This document shows, one piece after another, positions 55,701-64,000 of a stretch of DNA of 64,000 bases (position 1 is its first letter; each line of letters starts with the position of its first letter). Source of the DNA: Hyphomicrobium_A sp963745205 (GTDB lineage Bacteria; Pseudomonadota; Alphaproteobacteria; Rhizobiales; Hyphomicrobiaceae); the NCBI GenBank assembly GCA_963745205.1, contig CAVUWX010000011.1:62001-126000 (forward strand). Direction: 5' to 3'. Below the pieces are notes generated by a model, which searched no databases, was not told where the DNA came from, and was given only the letters and a program-made list of their open reading frames with translations. The translations under genes were made by a program, and so were the position numbers.

Positions 55701-55778
55701 CTAGTGTCCCTTATGATTCCGAAGTTCGCTCCCGGCCCCAGCAGCGAACTCTGGCGAACGTCGGAATCGGGACACTAG
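55701..55778. repeat. Imperfect inverted repeat (hairpin element 2)
   Basis: Outer arms CTAGTGTCCC and GGGACACTAG enclose partly complementary inner stretches (GATTCCGAAGTTCGCT against AGCGAACTCTGGCGAA and CGGAATC), with small bulges. The terminal CTAGTGT equals that of element 1. The right edge is five bases before the ATG of the kinase gene, so the stem may hide its ribosome site. Confidence 0.85.
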
Positions 55779-55783
55779 AGCCC

Positions 55784-57182
55784 ATGCGTTTCAACTCGCT
55801 CGCGTTCCGGCTGTTCACCACCGCTGCGGCGTGGACGCTCTTGGTGCTGCCGATCGCCGGGTTCATCATCTATGGGCTCTACCGCGACGACGTGCAGGCG
55901 AGCTTCGACGGGCAGCTCCAAAAGCTGGTAAACGCCATCACCGTCGACAGCATGGGCAACGCGCAGGGCCCCCCGGCGCCACCCGCGAACCTCTACGAGC
56001 CGCTGTTTGAGGTGACGCACTCGGGCTGGTACTGGCAGATCAAGCCGCTGGACGAGCCCAACGCCCGCAAGCTCGTCTCCGCCTCGCTTGCAACCGCGAG
56101 CCTGCCCTCCCCCACCGCCAAAGGCATCGCGCCCGATGCTTCCGGCGCGCGCTGGATGGACGCCAAGGGGCCCGCTGGAGAGCCCTTGCGCCTCGTGGAG
56201 GTGATCGACACGCTCGGGCACGAGCCCGACAAGCCGCGCTATTCGATCATCGTTGCCGGCCCCGCCGACTGGCTCGACCACCTCGTCGCCAATTTCCGCT
56301 ACCGCCTGACGACGGCGCTCGCCCTCGCGGGGCTCGGCCTCGTCGCCGTCACGCTGTTCCAGGTCCGCTTCGGGCTGTTGCCGCTGCGCCAGATCGAGGG
56401 CGGCCTCGCCGCGATCCGCTCCGGCGCCAAGACGACGCTCGAGGGTGAGCTGCCCGCCGAGATCGAGCCGCTGCAATCGGAGCTCAACGCGCTCATCTAT
56501 TCCAACCAGCAGATCGTCGACCGCGCGCGCACGCAGGTCGGCAACCTCGCGCACGCCTTGAAGACGCCGCTCGCCGTCATCACCAACGAGGCGCGCGGGG
56601 ACAAGACGGGGCTCGGCGCAAAAGTCGCCGAGCAGGCGCAGATCATGGGCTCCTCGATCACGCGCTACCTCGACCGCGCGCGCATGGCGACCCGCGTCGG
56701 CGTCGCCGGCGGCGTCACTCCCGTCGCGGCTGTGGTCGAGCCGCTCGTGCGCACGCTCACCCGCATCCACCAGGACAAGAGGGTCGACATTGCGGTCGCC
56801 TGCCCGCCGGACGCGCGCTTCCAGGGCGAGCGGCAGGATCTGGAGGAGATGCTCGGCAATCTCTTAGACAACGCCTGCAAGTGGGCGCGCCGCAGCGTGA
56901 TCCTGAACGTCGACGTTTCGCCCGAGACGGCGCGCACCACGACGCGCACGCGGCGGGGCAGGCGCCTCTCCATTACGGTCGCCGACGACGGGCCGGGGCT
57001 GACCGACGATCAGCGTGCGCGAATCGGCAAGCGGGGCATGCGTCTCGATGAGACCAAGCCCGGCTCCGGGCTCGGGCTGTCGATCGTCATGGATCTTGCG
57101 CAGTCCTATCGGGGTTCGTGCGAGCTCGCCCGCGCTCCCAACGGGCGGGCTTGCCGTGCACCTCGAGCTGCCCGCAGCCTGA
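55784..57182 (+). pseudogene. feuQ: FeuQ-like sensor histidine kinase, C-terminal frameshift
   Basis: A membrane sensor kinase of about 465 residues. Two helices (near residues 15-33 and 175-195) bracket a periplasmic domain. The phospho-acceptor histidine is in GNLAHALKTPLAVI; the N box is LLDNACKWA, G1 is DDGPGL and G2 GSGLGLSI. One extra base near 57140 shifts the last dozen or so codons; the expected end NGGLAVHLELPAA lies in the next frame and closes at 57182. As written the protein ends at 57196 with an altered tail, and it may still be active. Confidence 0.85.
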
Positions 57183-57350
57183 AGCGCCCCGCCTGAAACC
57201 CCTTGGCAACACTCAGCCGATTCGCCGCATTGCCGTCCCCATTCGGCCTTGAGTGCTGCACATTCGTTGGCTAAGGCGCTACACTGTGACGTGAAGTATC
57301 GCACGCCGCGCTTGAAGCGGCCGATTGGCTCAATCGGGAGATAGATACTC

Positions 57351-57818
57351 ATGCGCCACGCGCGCATCGCCGCCATCGCCGTTCTGCCGGTTCTCGCCGC
57401 CTGCGGGCCCGAGGGCCCGAGCAAGGCCGACACCGGCCTGGTCGTCGGCGCGGTCACCGGCGGCATCATCGGCAACCAAGTCGGCAAGGGCTCGGGCAAC
57501 GTGCTCGCGACCATGGCGGGCGCCGTGGTCGGTGGCGTCGTCGGCAGCGAAATCGGCCGCTCCATGGACGAGCAGGACCGCATGTACGCGCGCCAGGCGG
57601 AGCTCGCGGCGCTGGAAGAAGGTGAATCCGACCGCCCGCGGCGCTGGCGCAACCCCGACAACGGCCGATATGGCGACGTGGTCCCGGGCCGTCCCTACAA
57701 GCGCAGCGGCCTCGATTGCCGCGACTACACACACACCGTCTACATCGACGGGCGTCCGCAGACGATGCACGGAACCGCCTGCCGCAATCCGGACGGAAGC
57801 TGGCGCAGCGTCGCTTAA
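57351..57818 (+). CDS. Glycine-zipper outer-membrane lipoprotein
   Basis: A 155-residue lipoprotein. The lipobox is LAAC near residue 18 after MRHARIAAIAVLPV. A glycine-zipper 2TM motif follows (GLVVGAVTGGIIGNQVGKGS and GAVVGGVVGSEIGR), then a basic C-terminal domain with DCRDYTHTVYIDGRPQTMHG, related to the 17 kDa surface antigen type. It is a single gene between the two-component pair and the ccm operon. Confidence 0.87.
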   Translation: MRHARIAAIAVLPVLAACGPEGPSKADTGLVVGAVTGGIIGNQVGKGSGNVLATMAGAVVGGVVGSEIGRSMDEQDRMYARQAELAALEEGESDRPRRWRNPDNGRYGDVVPGRPYKRSGLDCRDYTHTVYIDGRPQTMHGTACRNPDGSWRSVA

Positions 57819-57954
57819 GGCGCATCTCTCCAAAAAGCCCGATCTCGCTTAACCGCAGACAGCGCCGCGGCACAACGGCATGTGCGCGGGGCGAGGCTTG
57901 TCAGCCACCCCCTCGCGCCCTATTCCAGCCTCGGGTCGGGGCTCGGATGGTGCG

Positions 57955-59088
57955 ATGCTTGTTTGGATTGGGTTTGCAGTTCTGGCAGCCGCCGTCACCT
58001 GGGCGGTCGCGCGGCCGTTGCTCGTAAGCTCGAGCTCCGAGACCGCCGCTCCCGACAGCGAGCTCGCCGTCTATCGCGACCAGCTTGCCGAGATAGAGAC
58101 CGAGCGCGCGCAAGGGCTGATCGCTGGCTCCGAGGCGGAGGGCGCCCGCGTCGAGGTCGCGCGCCGTCTCATACGTACAGCCGAGGAGCACGCGCGACTC
58201 AAGGCGCACTCGCCGAGCGACGCCTCCCGCCTGCGCCAGGCGGCGGTCTATGCCGCCGCCGCAATCCCCGTCGCCGCAATCGCTCTCTATCTCATTGTCG
58301 GCTCGCCGTCGCTGCCCGGGCGCCCCTACGCCTCCCGCATCGACGAGCCGGTCGAGCAGGCGACCGCCGCCGACCTCGTCGCCAAGGTCGAGGCGCACCT
58401 GCGCCAGAAGCCCGATGACGGCCGCGGCTGGGACGTGCTCGCGCCAGTTTACATGCGCGTGGGCGATTTCGTGCGCGCCTCCGATGCCTATGATCGTGCG
58501 ATCCGTATCCTGGGCGAGTCGCCGCAGCGGCTCGCCGGCTTCGCGCGCGCAACCATCATGGCGGAGAACGGCGTCGTCAACGAGCCCGCGCGCCGCGCCT
58601 ATACGAAGCTGCTCGCGGCCGATCCGCAGGCGGTTGAGCCGCAGGTGTGGCTCGCAATCGCCAAGGAGCAGGACGGCGACCTCGCCGGGGCGAGCGCCGA
58701 GTACCGCCGGCTGCTCGCCTTGGAGCAGACGAAGGACCCGTGGCGGCAGCTGCTCGAGGAGCGCCTCAAGAGCGCGACCGCGAAGCTCAACGGCGAGCCG
58801 GAGCCGCAGCCCCAATCGGCAGCGCCCGATGCCGATGCGGTGGCAGCGATGCCGCCGGAGGCGCGCCAGAAGTTTATCGACAGCATGGTTTCAGGCCTCG
58901 CTGAGCGCCTAAAGAAGGACGGCAAGGATCTTGCGGGCTGGATGCAGCTCGTGCGCGCCTATACGGTGCTGGGCAGGAAGCAGGAGGCGACGACGGCGCT
59001 CAGCGATGCGCGGGCCTCCTTTGCCGGCGACGAAAAGTCGTTGGCGCAATTGCAGGAGCTGGCGCAAAGCTTGGGCCTTGGATCGTAA
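57955..59088 (+). CDS. ccmI: Cytochrome c biogenesis protein CcmI (CycH)
   Basis: A 377-residue protein from ATG 57955 (MLVWIGFAVLAAAVTWAVAR). Two membrane helices (residues 1-20 and about 95-115) flank a cytoplasmic loop with the family pattern AVYRDQLAEIETERAQGLI, and the C-terminus has TPR-type repeats. CcmI brings apocytochrome c to the haem lyase CcmF-CcmH. First gene of ccmI-ccmE-ccmF-ccmH. Confidence 0.93.
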   Translation: MLVWIGFAVLAAAVTWAVARPLLVSSSSETAAPDSELAVYRDQLAEIETERAQGLIAGSEAEGARVEVARRLIRTAEEHARLKAHSPSDASRLRQAAVYAAAAIPVAAIALYLIVGSPSLPGRPYASRIDEPVEQATAADLVAKVEAHLRQKPDDGRGWDVLAPVYMRVGDFVRASDAYDRAIRILGESPQRLAGFARATIMAENGVVNEPARRAYTKLLAADPQAVEPQVWLAIAKEQDGDLAGASAEYRRLLALEQTKDPWRQLLEERLKSATAKLNGEPEPQPQSAAPDADAVAAMPPEARQKFIDSMVSGLAERLKKDGKDLAGWMQLVRAYTVLGRKQEATTALSDARASFAGDEKSLAQLQELAQSLGLGS

Positions 59089-59122
59089 CGGGGCTCGTGA
59101 GCGTCGCCGACTGGGAGAGATA

Positions 59123-59587
59123 ATGACAAGAAAACAGCGGCGGGGGATTCTGATTGGGGTCTGCCTCGCGGTCTTGATGACGGCGGTCGGCCTCGTGCTG
59201 TTTGCGTTGCAGGACTCGATCGTCTTCTTTCACACCCCGAGCGATATCGCCGAGAAGCCGGTGGTGCCGGGGGAGCGCTTTCGCCTGGGTGGCCTCGTCG
59301 CCGCGGGATCGGTGAAGCGCGGCGAGGGCGCCAAGGTCGACTTCGTCGTCACCGACACGCTGAAGGAAATCCCGGTGACGTACGAAGGCGTGCTGCCCGA
59401 TCTCTTCCGCGAGGGCCAGGGCGTGGTGGCGGAAGGCAAGCTCACGTCCGGGGGCCGCTTCGTCGCCGACACGGTGCTGGCGAAGCACGACGAAACCTAT
59501 ATGCCGCCCGAGGTGGCGAAGGCCCTGCAGGCAAAGGGCGTGAAGCTCGGTAAGGGCGCGTCCATGCAAAGCATGGCTCCGCCATGA
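59123..59587 (+). CDS. ccmE: Haem chaperone CcmE (CycJ)
   Basis: A 154-residue periplasmic haem chaperone with one membrane anchor (RGILIGVCLAVLMTAVGLVL). The haem-binding histidine lies in AKHDETYMPPEV. The body (PGERFRLGGLVAAGSVKRGE, then EGVLPDLFREGQGVVAEGKL) is the typical beta-barrel. CcmE passes haem to the CcmF lyase. It lies 34 bases after ccmI. Confidence 0.95.
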   Translation: MTRKQRRGILIGVCLAVLMTAVGLVLFALQDSIVFFHTPSDIAEKPVVPGERFRLGGLVAAGSVKRGEGAKVDFVVTDTLKEIPVTYEGVLPDLFREGQGVVAEGKLTSGGRFVADTVLAKHDETYMPPEVAKALQAKGVKLGKGASMQSMAPP

Positions 59588-59612
59588 CTCATCCCGCAGG
59601 GCCCGTGAGCCA

Positions 59613-61595
59613 ATGATCATCGAGATCGGTCATTTCGCGCTGGTGCTGGCACTGCTGGTCGCCGTCTTCCAGATGGTGGTGCCGGCGTGGGGGGCGCACG
59701 TGCGCGACCGTGAGCTGATGGCGACGGCCGAGCCCGCCGCGCTCTGCCAGCTCGGACTCCTGATGGTCGCGTTCCTCTCCCTCATCAACGCGCACGTCTC
59801 ATCCGACTTTTCCGTCGCTAACGTGGTGGCGAACTCGCATTCGACCAAGCCGCTCATCTACCGCATCTCGGGCGTGTGGGGAAACCACGAGGGCTCGATG
59901 GTGCTGTGGGTGCTGATCCTCGCGCTGTTCGGCGGGGTCGTCGCCGCCTTCGGGCGCAACCTGCCGCCAACGCTCAAGGCCAATGTGCTCGCCGTGCAGG
60001 CCTCGATCGCGGTGGCGTTCTGCCTCTTCATCCTGCTCACCTCCAACCCGTTCCTGCGCGTCGACCCGCCGCCGGCCGACGGCAACGGACTGAACCCAAT
60101 CCTGCAGGACCCTGGGCTCGCGTTCCACCCGCCATTCCTCTACACGGGCTACGTCGGCTTCTCGATCGCTTACTCGTTCGCGATCGCCGCGCTGATCGAA
60201 GGCCGCCTCGACGCCGCCTGGGCGCGCTGGGTGCGGCCGTGGACGCTGCTCGCCTGGATGTGCCTGACCATCGGCATCGCCATGGGCTCCTGGTGGGCAT
60301 ACTACGAGCTCGGCTGGGGCGGCTGGTGGTTCTGGGATCCCGTCGAGAACGCGTCCCTCATGCCGTGGCTCGCCGGGACCGCGCTCTTGCACTCCTTGCT
60401 CGTCATGGAGAAGCGCGACGCACTTAAGGTGTGGACGATCCTGCTCGCCATCCTCACCTTCTCGCTGTCGCTGATGGGGACCTTCCTCGTGCGTTCGGGC
60501 GTGCTGACCTCGGTGCACGCGTTCGCCGTCGATCCGCGCCGCGGCGTGTTCATCCTCGCGATTCTGACGCTGTTCACGGGGGGCGGGCTCGCGCTCTATG
60601 CGCTGCGCGCGCGCAACCTGCGTCAGGGAGGTTTGTTCGCGCCGATCAGCCGCGAGGGGGCCCTGGTCCTCAACAACATCCTGCTGACGACGGCGTGCGC
60701 GACCGTGCTCATCGGCACGCTCTATCCGCTATTGCTGGAAGCGCTTACAGGGGCCAAGATCTCGGTCGGGCCGCCCTACTTCAACATGACGTTCGGGCCG
60801 CTCGTCGTGCTGCTGCTGCTCGCGCTGCCCTTCGGGCCGTTCCTCGCCTGGAAGCGCGGCGATCTCTTGGGCGCGGCGCAACGATTGACGTTCGCTGCGG
60901 TGCTCGCCGTCATCGTGCTCGCGATCGCGCTGGCGGTGATCTATCGCGGCCCCATATTGGCGCCGTTCGGCTTGGCGCTCGGGGTGTTCGTGATGGCAGG
61001 CGCCGTCTCCGACCTTGCCTACCGGGCGCGGCTCGGCTCGGGGGCGCTCGATGATGCTTGGCGCCGCCTGAAGGGCCAGCCGCGCTCCGCCTTCGGCACG
61101 GCACTCGCGCATTTCGGCGCCGGGCTGCTCGTCATCGGCATTGTCGCGACGAGCGCCTACCGCGAAGAGCTGATTCTCGTCATGAAGCCGGGCGAGGAGG
61201 CCAAGATCGCCGGCTATACGGTCGCGTTCCGCGGTGTCGCGCCGGCGACGGGGCCCAACTATCGTGAGACGGTGGGGCTGTTCGACGTTAAGCGCGGCGA
61301 GGCGGCAGTGACGCGGCTCGAGCCGTCGAAGCGAATCTACGACATGCCGCCGCAGCCGACGACGGAAGCGGGCATCCATGCGGCCTGGCGCGGCGATCTC
61401 TACGTCGTGCTTGGCGACGCGCAGGCTTCCGGGGGCTACGCGGTGCGCATTTTCTTCAATCCGCTCGTGCGCTTTATCTGGATCGGCGCGCTCCTTATGT
61501 TCCTCGCCGGGGCGGTGTCGCTCAGCGACCGCCGCTTGCGCGTGGGCGCGCCTGGCCGCGCGCGTCGTGTGGCCGCCGCCGCGCCTGCCGAGTGA
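59613..61595 (+). CDS. ccmF: Haem lyase subunit CcmF (CycK)
   Basis: A 660-residue polytopic protein with about 14 to 15 membrane helices. The haem-handling WWD motif is WGGWWFWDPVENASLMPWL. Conserved histidines occur in GNHEGSMVLWVL and AFHPPFLYTGYVG. It attaches haem to apocytochrome c with CcmH. Overlaps ccmH by four bases. Confidence 0.96.
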   Translation: MIIEIGHFALVLALLVAVFQMVVPAWGAHVRDRELMATAEPAALCQLGLLMVAFLSLINAHVSSDFSVANVVANSHSTKPLIYRISGVWGNHEGSMVLWVLILALFGGVVAAFGRNLPPTLKANVLAVQASIAVAFCLFILLTSNPFLRVDPPPADGNGLNPILQDPGLAFHPPFLYTGYVGFSIAYSFAIAALIEGRLDAAWARWVRPWTLLAWMCLTIGIAMGSWWAYYELGWGGWWFWDPVENASLMPWLAGTALLHSLLVMEKRDALKVWTILLAILTFSLSLMGTFLVRSGVLTSVHAFAVDPRRGVFILAILTLFTGGGLALYALRARNLRQGGLFAPISREGALVLNNILLTTACATVLIGTLYPLLLEALTGAKISVGPPYFNMTFGPLVVLLLLALPFGPFLAWKRGDLLGAAQRLTFAAVLAVIVLAIALAVIYRGPILAPFGLALGVFVMAGAVSDLAYRARLGSGALDDAWRRLKGQPRSAFGTALAHFGAGLLVIGIVATSAYREELILVMKPGEEAKIAGYTVAFRGVAPATGPNYRETVGLFDVKRGEAAVTRLEPSKRIYDMPPQPTTEAGIHAAWRGDLYVVLGDAQASGGYAVRIFFNPLVRFIWIGALLMFLAGAVSLSDRRLRVGAPGRARRVAAAAPAE

Positions 61596-62107
61596 GCGCG
61601 ATGCAAATGCCCAGCCCTCGGCCTGCGCTTGCGCTGATGAGCGGCCTGCTGGCGGTAATGGCGCTCGGCTCCGCCGCCAGCCTCGCCGTCGAGCCCGACG
61701 AAATCCTGCCCGATGCCGCGCTCGAAACGCGCGCGCGCTCTATCTCCTCGGGTCTGCGTTGCCTCGTGTGCCAGAACCAATCGATCGACGACAGCAACGC
61801 ACCGCTGGCGCGCGACCTGCGCCTGCTCGTGCGTGAGCGGCTCAAGGCCGGCGACAGCGACGCTCAGGTGACGCGGTTCGTCGAGGACCGCTACGGCGAG
61901 TTCGTGCTGTTACGGCCGGAGTTCAACGCGCACACGGTGCTGTTGTGGCTCGCGCCGCTGATCGTGCTGCTGGGCGCAATCTGGATCGGCCTGCGCGCGC
62001 TCGCGCGACGCGCGCCCCAGACGGCGGGCGCAGCGTCGCTCACGCCTGCCGAGGAGGAGAAGCTGCGCTCGCTGCTGACCGAGGACCAGGAGCGCGGCCC
62101 CGACTAG
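61592..62107 (+). CDS. ccmH: Cytochrome c maturation thiol protein CcmH (CycL)
   Basis: A protein of 171 residues from GTG 61592; ATG 61601 is an alternative. The redox motif is LRCLVCQNQSIDDSNAPLA, the standard LRCxxCQ, followed by FVEDRYGEFVLLRPEFN and a membrane helix (TVLLWLAPLIVLLGAIWIGL). It reduces apocytochrome thiols before haem attachment. The stop overlaps the end of a convergent protease gene by four bases. Confidence 0.95.
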   Translation: MSAMQMPSPRPALALMSGLLAVMALGSAASLAVEPDEILPDAALETRARSISSGLRCLVCQNQSIDDSNAPLARDLRLLVRERLKAGDSDAQVTRFVEDRYGEFVLLRPEFNAHTVLLWLAPLIVLLGAIWIGLRALARRAPQTAGAASLTPAEEEKLRSLLTEDQERGPD

Positions 62108-63315
62108 CGCGGTGTCGCCACCACGTCGTCGTCGGCCTTGGCCGGAATTTTTCCTGTCACCACCTGGCTCGTTCCCGCCAGCGTCTGCAGCAGCGGCCGT
62201 GTCGCCAGCCCCGTCACCGGCATCTCGGCGGCGCGCTCGAACCCTTCGACGGCTGCCCGCGTCTCGGCGCTGAAGGTGCCGTCATGGGGCCCCCTGTAGA
62301 GGCCCTTGGCCGCAAGCCGCTCCTGCAGGAGATGGATGTCGCGGCGGCTGAGCTGAGTATCCGCCGCGCGCAGCGCATCGAGCGACGCCGCGAAGGCGAG
62401 CGAATTTACGCCGGTGTTGGCGACGTCGTCCGATTTGAAGCGATGCAGCACCTCGCCGTTGAGCATGATGACCTTCGATTGCACGTAGGTGCCAACGTTG
62501 ATGCCGACCACCTCCGGCCCGTCGGGCCCGTCGACGAGCAGCGGCGAGCCCGACGAGGCACCGCCGGTGTCGCACGTGTGCAGCAGGAGCTGCTCGGGAT
62601 TGTAGAAATCGCGGCGGATCGTGCCCCACTCCGCGTCCTCGAAGTCGCGTTTGACCGCACAGCCCGATTCGAACATCGGCTGCCATTTCGGCAGGTCGCG
62701 GTGGTAGGCGACGTTATAGACGCGGCCTGCTTCCGCGAGGCGCATTACCTCCTCGACCGGCTTGCGGCTTAGCTTGAATGCCCCGCCCCTGCACACCGGC
62801 TGTGCCAGGCGCACGAGCGCCCAGTCGCGCGTCGCGTCGATGGGGGGATGTATGTTGAGACGCATCGAGCCGGCGACCACGTTGGGCTCGGGAACGCCAT
62901 CTTCCGCGCCGGCGATGCGCGTTAAGCTGTGCGATCCGTGCAGCTTGAGGGTCAGATCGGTCAGGCGTAGCGGCGGCACCTCGCTGGTGCGGAAGAGGCA
63001 GTGCGCCGCCGTCGCAACGATATCGCGCGCCACGCAGAAGGCGGTGCAGACCGAGTGCGAGCGGGGATCGTGCAGCACGCCGATTTTGTCACCGACCGCG
63101 CGCAGCGATTGCGGAAGCGGAACGCGCTCGTCGCTGCCGAAGACCGCGATACGGTGAAGGAGGCTGGATTCCTGCGACGCCGAAGGTGCCGGGGAGGCCG
63201 CGGCAGGGGCGGCGGCGGCCGGCGGGCTTAGGCTCGGGCCGAGCACGGCGAGGAGAAGGGTTGTGCCGGAGATGGACAGCGCCGCGGCGGCGAGACGGCT
63301 CGGTTTCGGGCTCAT
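62104..63315 (-). CDS. Secreted trypsin-like protease with PG-binding domain
   Basis: A 403-residue exported protein starting at MSPKPSRLAAAALSISGTTL. The S1-type catalytic residues look complete: VATAAHCLF, TRDWALVRL and CDTGGASSGSPLLVDG. The C-terminal 80 residues read like a PG_binding_1 domain (LLQERLAAKGLYRGPHDGTF). A wall-bound or periplasmic protease is likely. It is convergent to ccmH and divergent from the DegP gene. Confidence 0.83.
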   Translation of the reverse strand: MSPKPSRLAAAALSISGTTLLLAVLGPSLSPPAAAAPAAASPAPSASQESSLLHRIAVFGSDERVPLPQSLRAVGDKIGVLHDPRSHSVCTAFCVARDIVATAAHCLFRTSEVPPLRLTDLTLKLHGSHSLTRIAGAEDGVPEPNVVAGSMRLNIHPPIDATRDWALVRLAQPVCRGGAFKLSRKPVEEVMRLAEAGRVYNVAYHRDLPKWQPMFESGCAVKRDFEDAEWGTIRRDFYNPEQLLLHTCDTGGASSGSPLLVDGPDGPEVVGINVGTYVQSKVIMLNGEVLHRFKSDDVANTGVNSLAFAASLDALRAADTQLSRRDIHLLQERLAAKGLYRGPHDGTFSAETRAAVEGFERAAEMPVTGLATRPLLQTLAGTSQVVTGKIPAKADDDVVATPR

Positions 63316-63458
63316 GCAGGCGTTCCCCCCGGCGGACATGGTCAACAAGTCCTTTATTACTAAGTGTTAAGGCAATCGAAAGGCTTCTGTAATGCCGATT
63401 TCGCTACCCGGTTGAGCACGACGAAAACTTCTGCCTCGCAGAATGGAGGTTCTTGCGC

Positions 63459-64000
63459 ATGCTCTCCCACCCCAGGTCGCCTGAGGACGTAGCAAAGACC
63501 GGGCCAGCCGGTTCCTCAGCCGGTTCCTCTGTCCGCGATTGGCGGCGCCTCGCCGCTGCCGTCATTCTCGGCGCCGGTTTGATGGCGCTTGGCGTGGCCG
63601 ACCGGTCCGCACCGGCCGTCGCTCAGCTAAAGGTCGGCACCCCCGCCGAGACCATGTCGTTTGCCGACATCGTCGAGCGCGTGAAGCCGGCGGTGGTCAG
63701 CGTCTCGACCACCAACGACGTGCCGAAGGTCGCCGACAACAAGAAGTCGCCGCGTCCCTTCGAGGGCATCCCGGGCCTGCCTGAGGACCATCCCCTGAAC
63801 GAGCTGTTCAAGAACCTGCCCGGCGCCCAGCCGCAGCAGCAGCGTCCGCGCCAGGCCGCGGGCTCTGGCTTCGTGATTACGCCCGATGGTTACATCGTAA
63901 CCAACCGCCACGTCGTCGACGGTGCGACCAAGGTGAAGGTCAGCTTCGACGATCAGGAAGAGTTCGACGCCACTATCAAGGGCATGGATGAGCGTACCGA
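63459..64000 (+). CDS. degP: DegP/DegQ-type periplasmic serine protease (5' part)
   Basis: The first 180 codons of a Do-family protease, cut off by the window end. A signal or anchor segment (LAAAVILGAGLMALGVADRS) is followed by SFADIVERVKPAVVSVST, then SGFVITPDGYIVTNRHVVDG with the catalytic histidine. Gly/Pro/Gln-rich linker before that. Its place near ccmIEFH and feuPQ matches the order in other rhizobia. Confidence 0.93.
   Translation, partial: MLSHPRSPEDVAKTGPAGSSAGSSVRDWRRLAAAVILGAGLMALGVADRSAPAVAQLKVGTPAETMSFADIVERVKPAVVSVSTTNDVPKVADNKKSPRPFEGIPGLPEDHPLNELFKNLPGAQPQQQRPRQAAGSGFVITPDGYIVTNRHVVDGATKVKVSFDDQEEFDATIKGMDERT

Noticed and set aside
1..64000. tRNA genes, rRNA genes and CRISPR arrays
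   Set aside because: No T-loop/acceptor patterns or regularly spaced repeats were found by eye; the only tandem repeats are within protein-coding genes.

Overview
The window looks like a chromosomal segment of a high-GC alphaproteobacterium, most likely order Hyphomicrobiales (Rhizobiales). Pointers are a MucR/Ros regulator, DUF5330, DUF1491 and DUF6456 family proteins, a FeuN-FeuP-FeuQ-like signalling set beside ccmIEFH and degP, and a gene transfer agent (GTA) cluster in the RcGTA gene order. The genus cannot be fixed from the sequence alone. I found no tRNA, rRNA or CRISPR array.

Layout. 1-3.6 kb: the end of a Hyf-like (NuoL/NuoCD/NuoB-related) membrane complex whose large subunit lacks the NiFe cysteines. 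3.7-8 kb: a tiny membrane protein and a 1353-residue secreted repeat protein. 8-13.4 kb (minus strand): the sulfate ABC transporter cysTWA run translationally coupled to a cysB-type regulator, with a cystathionine beta-lyase upstream. 13.5-22.2 kb: an amino-acid binding protein, two related PEGA-like/VWA secreted proteins, a nitroreductase, NAD kinase, CutA and a secreted peptidoglycan-binding-like protein. 23-24.3 kb: an isolated membrane protein with a D5-like C-terminus and two tandem terminators. 24.4-36 kb: oligopeptidase B, MucR, a DnaA domain IV-only protein with a DUF6456 partner, SufE, small conserved proteins, a DUF1254/DUF1214 pair behind penicillin-binding protein 1A.

36.2-54.5 kb: a GT25 glycosyltransferase and then an almost complete GTA/prophage-like morphogenesis cluster (terminase, portal, protease, capsid, connectors, tail, hub/host-specificity proteins, lysin with fused holin). 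About two dozen single-base indels break its genes, while the encoded protein stays recognisable across every break. An IS1182-like element sits inside the tape-measure gene; removing it with one target copy restores that gene's frame across the junction. A canonical slippery heptamer links g10 to the tail-assembly chaperone.

54.6-64 kb: FeuN-like, FeuP-like and FeuQ-like signalling genes with two hairpin repeat elements between the regulator and kinase genes, a glycine-zipper lipoprotein, ccmI-ccmE-ccmF-ccmH for cytochrome c maturation, a convergent trypsin-like secreted protease, and the start of a DegP/DegQ protease that runs off the window.

The strongest leads are the indel-rich tract from 38.7 to 57.2 kb (decaying GTA or local assembly error), the IS insertion with its reconstructable target, the probable programmed -1 frameshift, the lysin/holin fusion with an internal start, and the feuP/feuQ hairpins.
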